NCBI GenBank assembly: GCA_914767715.1 | Contig: OU612069.1 | Location: forward strand, 27,649,387 to 27,713,386 | Origin: Membranipora membranacea | Taxonomy: Eukaryota > Bryozoa > Gymnolaemata > Cheilostomatida > Membraniporidae | Length of the DNA: 64,000 nucleotides | Direction of reading: 5' to 3' | In this document: in pieces, positions 57,788-64,000 of the stretch | Position numbering within the stretch: position 1 is the stretch's first letter | How the letters are laid out: each line of letters begins with the position of its first letter | Translations under genes and position numbers: made by a program | The notes under the pieces: generated by a model | Seen by the model: only the letters and a program-made list of their open reading frames with translations | What the model was told of the DNA's origin: nothing | Database searches by the model: none

Positions 57788-59635
57788 TATTTCAAGTTTG
57801 CAAAATAATTCTGTGTTGTTTTGTGTTTTGTTGTTTTAAATAATAAGTAAATACATGTACAATACTTTCTTTGGGTTAAGAAATATAGTACTTTTTTCTT
57901 TTATTCGGAAATAAAACCATTATTGCATGGAGGTGAATACAACTCCTTGATTCTTGTTTATCCTCTCATAGAATACTCTCTCTCGAATGCATTGGGTCTG
58001 TGTGAATCAAGGGAGTATGAGGATTTGAGTGAATTAGTATAAGTCCGAAAAAATAATCTCACATGACACTAGCGCGCTGCCTACCTTTATAGCTTGACTG
58101 CCTGAAAAAAGAAACTAAATTTACACCATTTGTTTATTCTCTCAAAATACCAAAATACATGCATATCAAATGCGCCTCATTGTATGAGCCACGGAACTTG
58201 AAAGCTGACAATATCAGATTTGGTAGTTTGATGGTGTTGTCTTACCTTGATAATTGTGTGTATTTGTGACACACTGATAGTCACTATATATATAGATAGA
58301 TTTATAACCACAAATTTATGGGACGGTATGGTATATATTTCCCCAACTAAGTGGACGAAATTTTTTGTGGGGCAGAAAAAACCCCACATTTGTAAAGTTG
58401 TTTAGGCATCCCTAGAGCCGTTTGGGATTGCTCCTAACCCTATGTCTAATAACTTCATGATTTAAAATTATATTTTAAGAAGACAACTCCAACCCACAAA
58501 AACGACCAGTTTGGATATGTGTTTCGCTTAAACCCTGCGGGGTCACAGGTACCAGAATAAACACATAATTATTACCCATAATAGTTGGTTTGCGGGGTAA
58601 ACACAGTCATATAAACCAAGGAAGTTCATGAAAACCCTCTTATAAACTAAATGGGTATCCATGGATGAAGATTTAACGTTTAACCCAACAGATTATATTT
58701 TGTCCTTGCTGCAATCTTTATCAGCTTTGCAAAGATTTTTAGTATTTGAGAAAATAGCTTACAGTGTGTGTCAGCCATCTAAGAGATCACTGTCCTTATG
58801 GACGATTTAGACACAAATGCATCAATCATCAGATGCGCTTTGCAGTGTTGCTGATCTAATGTTATTATTAGAAAACCAATCTATCTGCCTATAGCAACAT
58901 GTTCTTGGTATTATTGACTCAGTACGGACAAGCAATATCATGCCCATATGTGTTTTTAAAATGATTTCCAAGTGGAATTAGTGATGCCACCTTTAGTCAT
59001 TGGATGGAATAACCTTGGCTCAGAAACACTTCGACATAGCACGCAACCCAAAACAAAAAGCGTAAACCCAAACTCACCAACCCATTTTGGTCTTGGCCCA
59101 AATATTTGTGCATAACTGGGCTGTAATGTGCGCAGCACCGAGTCACACAGCTCAGGAATTATGGCCATAATATATACGCCTGCCTTTGGGTTAGTGCTTG
59201 ACCACGTGACTGTTTTGGAGACATAACATTCCCATTATCACCCATGTTCAGATCGGTATTAGGGTCTGGATGCAGCTCTACTAGGATAATGGATTGTGTT
59301 CACTGATGTGTGTCACTCAGATATTGTCAATGCTGCTAGTTGAAAAAATTCACTAGTTGTGTGCACTGCTGCATTCAGGAATCTCAGGATCAGGACAGAA
59401 AACAGGACCCCTCATCTATGAAATCATTTGAGTTACATATTTTGGGATGTGTACAGTTTAGAAAATTGCTTGTGCCTAATAATTTAACGATAAACCTGTT
59501 TACGATGGTTGATGATAATAGTATTTTGTTACTGACAACTTACACATCCTATGCTTGTTAATCACATTCTTTGCATAATGTACTACGCCTAAACATTTAA
59601 CTGCACATCCTTTCTAATAAGATTTCGTAATAGAC
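57788..59635. other. intergenic, no supported gene
   Basis: AT-rich sequence between the recombinase gene and the Tudor-like exon. Nothing on either strand carries a family signal. Confidence 0.45.
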
Positions 59636-59824
59636 ATGGGTCGGAGGATAAGGAAAATCTCGGATGAGTTTGCAGACATACAAAAAGGAACACCAATCAC
59701 TGCCCTGTATCCCCCAGATGAGAGATGGTACGCAGCAAAAGTAATAAGTTGGGAGAGAAATAAAGTTACAGTTGAGTTCACCTCAGACAACCACAGGCGT
59801 TGCCTGAAGCCATTCCAAATACAG
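59636..59824 (+). CDS. Tudor-like domain exon, probable 5' end of an exon-array gene
   Basis: ATG two bases after an acceptor-like CGTAATAG opens 63 codons ending at CAG|GTATGA, phase 0. The protein MGRRIRKISDEFADI is followed by GTPITALYPPDERWYAAKVI, then NKVTVEFTSDNHRRCLKPF. This is the Tudor pattern 'G..c.Aly..D.rWY.A.V......V.F....  .....l'. Tudor domains usually bind methylated Arg or Lys in chromatin or RNA-protein complexes. Which Tudor family it is cannot be told from one exon. Confidence 0.6.
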
Positions 59825-60110
59825 GTATGATTGCAAATAAATCTGCTGCTCATCACTATTAAAAATCATTGTAACCATATTGCATGTGTTTTCAACTTTT
59901 TTGTCCATTTTATAGCAACAATTATACTTTAGACATAGCCTACCATCTGTAATTTGAGTTTCTGGTCATCAAATTTGATCAAGTACGCAGCACCCTATTG
60001 ACACATTTTGGTATTACTCCATCCACTTGTATGTGTTTTGTATAGATGCAAAACAAAGGTATGTTCTGTTTGTTCGCTCAAACATTTACTTGTTCCTTTT
60101 TTTTAAACAG

Positions 60111-60239
60111 CAGATAAACCTACATCCAATTTTGCCATTTGAGATTATTGATGTTATTGCCATGAAATGCTCAAGTTTGGATAAAGAAGATGATTGCTTC
60201 TGTCAAGGCATTAGTATTGGATCTTTGGTTGCATGTTGA
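60111..60239 (+). CDS. possible second exon of the Tudor-like gene
   Basis: After TTTAAACAG the phase-0 frame continues QINLHPILPFEIIDVIAMKC to TGA near 60237, with an acidic KEDD and a Cys pair at the end. It may be an alternative last exon, or it may splice to the array. Evidence is the acceptor and matching phase only. Confidence 0.35.
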   Translation, partial: QINLHPILPFEIIDVIAMKCSSLDKEDDCFCQGISIGSLVAC

Positions 60240-60513
60240 GTGGAAGATATGCGAAGCACTGATTTTGAAGCCAAGATAATCTTTTTGTCAAACTTCTTCA
60301 ATTAATTACACTCACTCTCCCCATACTGTATTTTTAATTGTGTGTCAAGTCATTATTTTCTAAGCTACGGGGTCTCTACATTCATTGACTGGCTTATCCA
60401 TTGATATTTTATGCTATTATTAATTAATATTCATAAAGATCCACTTGCGGGCAGTTTTGCAGGCTGTTGTGTAATTTAAAGTTTGATCTGTTGTTGTTTG
60501 TTCGAAAATTCAG

Positions 60514-60663
60514 ATAATAGCTCAACAGACAAAGACTATGCTAATACATGTAGTTCAAGAGAGGTAGATACCGACATAGATGGAGTAGCTGCATTAAGCC
60601 CAGGAGCTGGTGATGACATAGATGGAGCAGCTGCAGTAAACCCGGGAGTTGGTGATGCAGTTG
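60514..60663 (+). CDS. array exon U1 (symmetric phase 1-1)
   Basis: 150 bases between TTCAG and G|GTGAGT, entering and leaving in phase 1. It encodes an acidic start (DNSSTDKDYANTCSSREVD) and two copies of an Ala/Gly/Pro module (DIDGVAALSPGAGD, DIDGAAAVNPGVGDAVG). The downstream intron starts with GTGAGTAGAATGGTTTGAGC, shared with the other units. Low-complexity, probably disordered; function unknown. Confidence 0.6.
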
Positions 60664-61133
60664 GTGAGTAGAATGGTTTGAGCCAGGCACTGTTATTGTA
60701 CTTTGGTATGATTTGTAACCCAAGACTATGTAGCGCAGTTTGATTTTGAAAGGTGCACCGTGACTGCGCGTAATATTAATTGCATAGCTGTGGGGACCTT
60801 GATTTCTGTTTAGAGAAATTTGTACAAATTTGCAATAACGATTCCAGGCCTGCAGTATATTTCATATACATTTGTGCCAGTCATTTTGATGGTTCAAAGG
60901 TTTCTGTGTTCAAAATGCTATGGGGTCTTTACATACATATACATGTGTCACTCATTTTGTTGGTGCAAAGTGTTCAAATGCTATAAGGTCTATAGATACA
61001 TTGATCGGCCGGCCGACTCATCGTCGATTGTTTAGATTGGCAATGATGATATACTTATAAACATCCATTCTTGTTAAACTTTAGACTTGTTCGATTTAAA
61101 GTTTACTCTGTCGATGCTTGTGCGAAAATGCAG

Positions 61134-61277
61134 ATAATAGCTCATCAGACAAAGACTATGCTAAAAGTGTGAGAAATATAGATACCCATATAAATGGAGT
61201 AGCTGCAGTAAACCCAAGAGCTGGTGATGACATAGATGGAGCAGCTGCAGTAAGACCAGGAGTTGGTGATGCAATTG
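61134..61277 (+). CDS. array exon U2 (symmetric phase 1-1)
   Basis: 144 bases, same borders and phases as U1. It encodes DNSSSDKDYAKSVRNIDTHI, then GVAAVNPRAGD and DIDGAAAVRPGVGDAIG. Exon and most of the intron are a direct duplicate of U1. Confidence 0.6.
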
Positions 61278-61672
61278 GTGAGTAGATTGGTTTGAGCCAG
61301 GCATGGTTATTGTGCTTTGGTATGATTTGTAACCCAAGCCTATGTAGCAGTTTGAGTTTGAAAGGTGCATCACTGCATGTAATATTAATTGTATAGCCGA
61401 GGGGTACTTGATTTCTGTTTTGAGAAATTTGTACAAATTTGCAATAAATATTCCAGGCCTTCAATATATTTCATATACATGTGCCACTCATTTTGTTTGT
61501 TCAAAGGTTTCCGTGTTCTAAATGCTATCGGGTCTTTACATACATTAATTGGTCGACACATTGATTGTTTAGATTGGCAATGATGATACACTATTATAAA
61601 CATCCATTCTTTTTAAACTAGAGACTTGTTCGATTTAAAGTGTACTCTGTCGATGCTTGTTCGAAAATGCAG

Positions 61673-61815
61673 ATAATAGCTCATCAGACAAAGACTATGC
61701 TAAAAGTGTGAGAGATGTAGACCTCACATAAATGAAGTAGCTGCAGTAAGCCCATGAGCTGGTAATGACATAAATGGAGCAGCTGCAGTAAACCCAGGAG
61801 TTGGTGATGCAGTTG
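61673..61815 (+). pseudogene. array exon U3, broken
   Basis: 143 bases, one short of a multiple of three. The frame after DNSSSDKDYAKSVRDVD runs into TAA, and the next module has CCATGA (Pro-stop). Splice borders persist. Because neighbours are phase 1-1, skipping U3 would keep the reading frame. Confidence 0.65.
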
Positions 61816-62188
61816 GTGAGTAGATTGGTTTGAGCCAGGCACGGTCATTGTACTTTGGTATGATTTGTAACCCAAGCCTATGTAGCAGTTTGAAAAGTGC
61901 ACCACTGCATGTGTACATAATATCTGATTCTAGAAGTGATCCCCATCCCCACCATTTTCGCAAAATATTGCCATGATGCCTATGTTGAGTTTTCCTTGTA
62001 ATTGTTAGCAACACAGACAATGGTTTATCATAGTCATAGGTTCTGCTCATCACTACATTATAAATGATGCCGATAATTTAGTATTTTGAGCGACTTCCTT
62101 ATTATTGCTTGGTTAAGGGCCTCCAAGCTTCAACCTTGATGAGAATTCATTTACCGGAAGAGCAATGTGCACCTTATTCGTTATCTAG

Positions 62189-62488
62189 CAATGCCCCTGA
62201 CACAAGAAGAACATTTTCATCTCAGACGACAGTACGCAATGGCTGGTGATGATCTTATGGTAGCCTTGGCAGGTAGGTGACAAAGTATCATATTTAGGCA
62301 TGCAAGTGTTTTCAAGGTTGAGGAATTATCTTGAGGGCAAATCAGGGTTCATGATGCACACAGAATTTGTTTATCTGATCCAACTGGTTAATGTGTAATT
62401 GATATAATTATAAACCAGAAAATCTCAAAACAATGTATTACTCTTAGCTGATGTCCAAACATTGATGACGGATGGCAGGCCCCAGAAG
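62189..62488 (+). CDS. two short exons between array units
   Basis: Exon 62189-62272 (MPLTQEEHFHLRRQYAMAGD then DLMVALA, exit phase 1) joins in phase to exon 62448-62488 (ADVQTLMTDGRPQK). Matching phase and hydrophilic, helix-prone composition support real exons. Product unknown. Confidence 0.4.
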
Positions 62489-62954
62489 GTATTTCTGCTA
62501 GAGATGTACTGATGACAGCAACCAGTTTGACTAGTTTTGGCAGTTTGGATCTGACGAAAAATCCTCCTAATCTTAGACGATGTCGTATGCCAAGTAAGCT
62601 TTCAGGGCTCAATCTATACTAACCTCGTATCCCAAGTGTTTTTTATGGCCGTGTACCATAAATAATAATGTTGACTGTTCAGCACATTTTGTAACTTATG
62701 TTATAAGCAGTGAGGATAACCTTGTGCGAAAGCTATTTATTAGCAAATTAATTTATACTTATAAGGTTTGCAAATTAAGCTGATCCTGGTAAAATATAGT
62801 AATGTAAGGTTAATTGATGGATTACTCGCAGCAGTGTAATTTCCTGCAACATAGTGACAAACCGCCTCACAAATTTATAGGTTTTTAGCATATATAATGT
62901 ATATTCACAGTAACTATATACCTTAGTAACTCGGGATAATGTCTGTTTTATTCA

Positions 62955-63440
62955 GAGCCGGCAGCCCTACCTCCTTTTGAGACATTTTGCACAGGTTGGT
63001 TAGCCAAAGTGAATTGTTATCAAGCCTGTGATTTGATCGCAGATCTGTGTTTTTTAAGCAGATTTTTGGTTTCCTAGTATGCGCCTAGAGGAAATGTTAA
63101 TTTATGGATCGTAAGCCGAAATTGACACATTTCCTCTAGGATATTACTGTCATGAATTCCAGCAAGCAGTTTCAAAAATTTTCAATCAGGTTTCTGTAGC
63201 TGCAAGTTGAATTAGTTTAAATAGTGGGACAAGTAAATGAGCGAGATTGGCAAGAACAGACAGACGAGAATGACATCGATTCTGATAATTCTGATAATTC
63301 CAAGCGCCCCCATGTTTGGACAGCACGACCTAGTGGTAGCGAAAGTACAGATAGTTCCTCATCCGACGACAAGGCAGATACCAAAAAGGATAATCAAGAT
63401 GGAGCAGCCGCAGTAAGCCCAGGAGTTGGTAGTGCAGTTG
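62955..63440 (+). CDS. acidic Ser-rich exons leading into array unit U4
   Basis: Exon 62955-62993 (PAALPPFETFCT, exit phase 1) joins exon 63226-63440 (VNERDWQEQTDENDIDSDNS, then SGSESTDSSSSDDKAD, then DGAAAVSPGVGSAVG, exit phase 1). The second exon fuses a unique acidic Ser/Asp stretch to the last module of the array exon. Its downstream intron (GTGAGTACATTGGTTTGAGC) matches those of U1-U3. Confidence 0.5.
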
Positions 63441-63821
63441 GTGAGTACATTGGTTTGAGCCAGGGACAGTTATTGCACATTGGTACGATTTGTAACCACT
63501 GCCTACATAGCAGGATGAGTTTTAAAGGAGCACCACTGGGTGTAACATTAATTGGATAGCTGAGGGGCACGTGATTTCTGTTTTGAGGAATTTGTACAAA
63601 TTGGCAATAATGATTCCAGGCATTCAATATATTTCATATATATGTGCCACATTTTTGTTGGTTCAGATATTTATGGGTTTACACTGCTTATTGGGTCTTT
63701 ACATACAATGACTGTTTATGCCAGCAATGATGAAGTACTCATAAACATCCACTCGTCATATACTTTCGACTTATTTCCTCGATATAAAGTTTTCTCTGTC
63801 GATGCTTGTTCGAAAATGCAG

Positions 63822-63920
63822 ATAATAGCTCAACAGACAAAGGCTATGCTAAAAGTGTTAGAGAGGTAGATACCCACATAGATGGAGGAGCTGCAGTAAG
63901 CCCAGTTGGTGATGCAGTTG
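63822..63920 (+). CDS. array exon U5, short form
   Basis: 99 bases, phase 1-1, encoding DNSSTDKGYAKSVREVDTHI then GGAAVSPVGDAVG. One module is missing relative to U1 and U2. The following intron repeats GTGAGTATATTGGTTTGAG and runs off the window, so more units probably follow. Confidence 0.55.
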
Positions 63921-64000
63921 GTGAGTATATTGGTTTGAGGTAGGCACGGTTATTGCACAATGGTATGATTTGAAACCCAAATTTCTGTCGCAGAATGAGT

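Larger units (their letters stand above)
60497..64000. repeat. tandem exon-plus-intron repeat array
   Basis: Units start near 60497, 61117, 61655, 63395 and 63805. Each contains the exon and an intron with TTGGTTTGAGCCAGGCA, GGTATGATTTGTAACCCAAG, GATTTCTGTTTTGAG, TTTGTACAAATTTGCAATAA and TATATTTCATATACA. U3 is truncated after about 250 bp. A stretch of about 1.5 kb (61920-63395) between U3 and U4 is unrelated. Confidence 0.85.

Noticed and set aside
60541-63627. Leu/His-rich minus-strand frames across the exon array
   Set aside because: They are antisense shadows of the repeated plus-strand exons and lack their own splice logic.

Overview
The window looks like nuclear DNA of an invertebrate metazoan. 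It is AT-rich by eye, its genes are split into many short exons with GT..AG borders, and it holds animal gene families (caspase, SLC15/PTR transporter, DDX11 helicase, UQCC2). It also carries decayed hAT, MULE and non-LTR elements, a tyrosine-recombinase gene, short terminal-inverted-repeat (TIR) elements and simple repeats. Phylum cannot be fixed from sequence alone. There is no operon, CRISPR array, tRNA or rRNA that I can support. Genes below were assembled by hand from exons whose splice phases agree; spans run from first to last recognised exon and include introns.

Layout. 0-3.4 kb: decayed transposase fragments (one clearly hAT, minus strand) and short repeats. 4.2-9.8 kb (minus): a seven-exon caspase-fold gene with an unbroken frame that keeps a Cys but has Ser where the catalytic His should be. 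9.8-18.3 kb: gene-poor, with microsatellites, a TIR element and a LINE tail. 18.37 kb: first coding exon of UQCC2. 19.2-29.8 kb (plus): OTU-protease-like exons, then FLYWCH zinc-finger exons, then MULE-transposase exons, probably one gene, with a 1-kb TIR element in an intron. 30.6-33.6 kb (minus): a broken internal piece of DDX11. 33.7-45.6 kb: TIR elements, a multicopy-family pseudogene, a 1.1-kb tandem duplication carrying exons of an unidentified gene, LINE remnants and two adjacent long palindromes.

46.9-51.5 kb (minus): a GAGGGA satellite and six clean exons of an SLC15-like transporter. 51.8-52.5 kb: a 240-bp tandem repeat. 53.0-57.8 kb (plus): zinc-finger-like, tyrosine-recombinase and Myb-like exons carrying one frameshift and one nonsense codon. 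59.6-64.0 kb (plus): a Tudor-like exon followed by an array of near-identical phase 1-1 exons that runs off the window.

The most unusual items are the OTU-FLYWCH-MULE arrangement, the intron-rich recombinase gene, the predicted pseudocaspase and the expanding symmetric-exon array. The genes are not arranged as one pathway. The recurring theme is DNA-transposon proteins in intron-rich genes, next to many short TIR elements with 8-9 bp target duplications.
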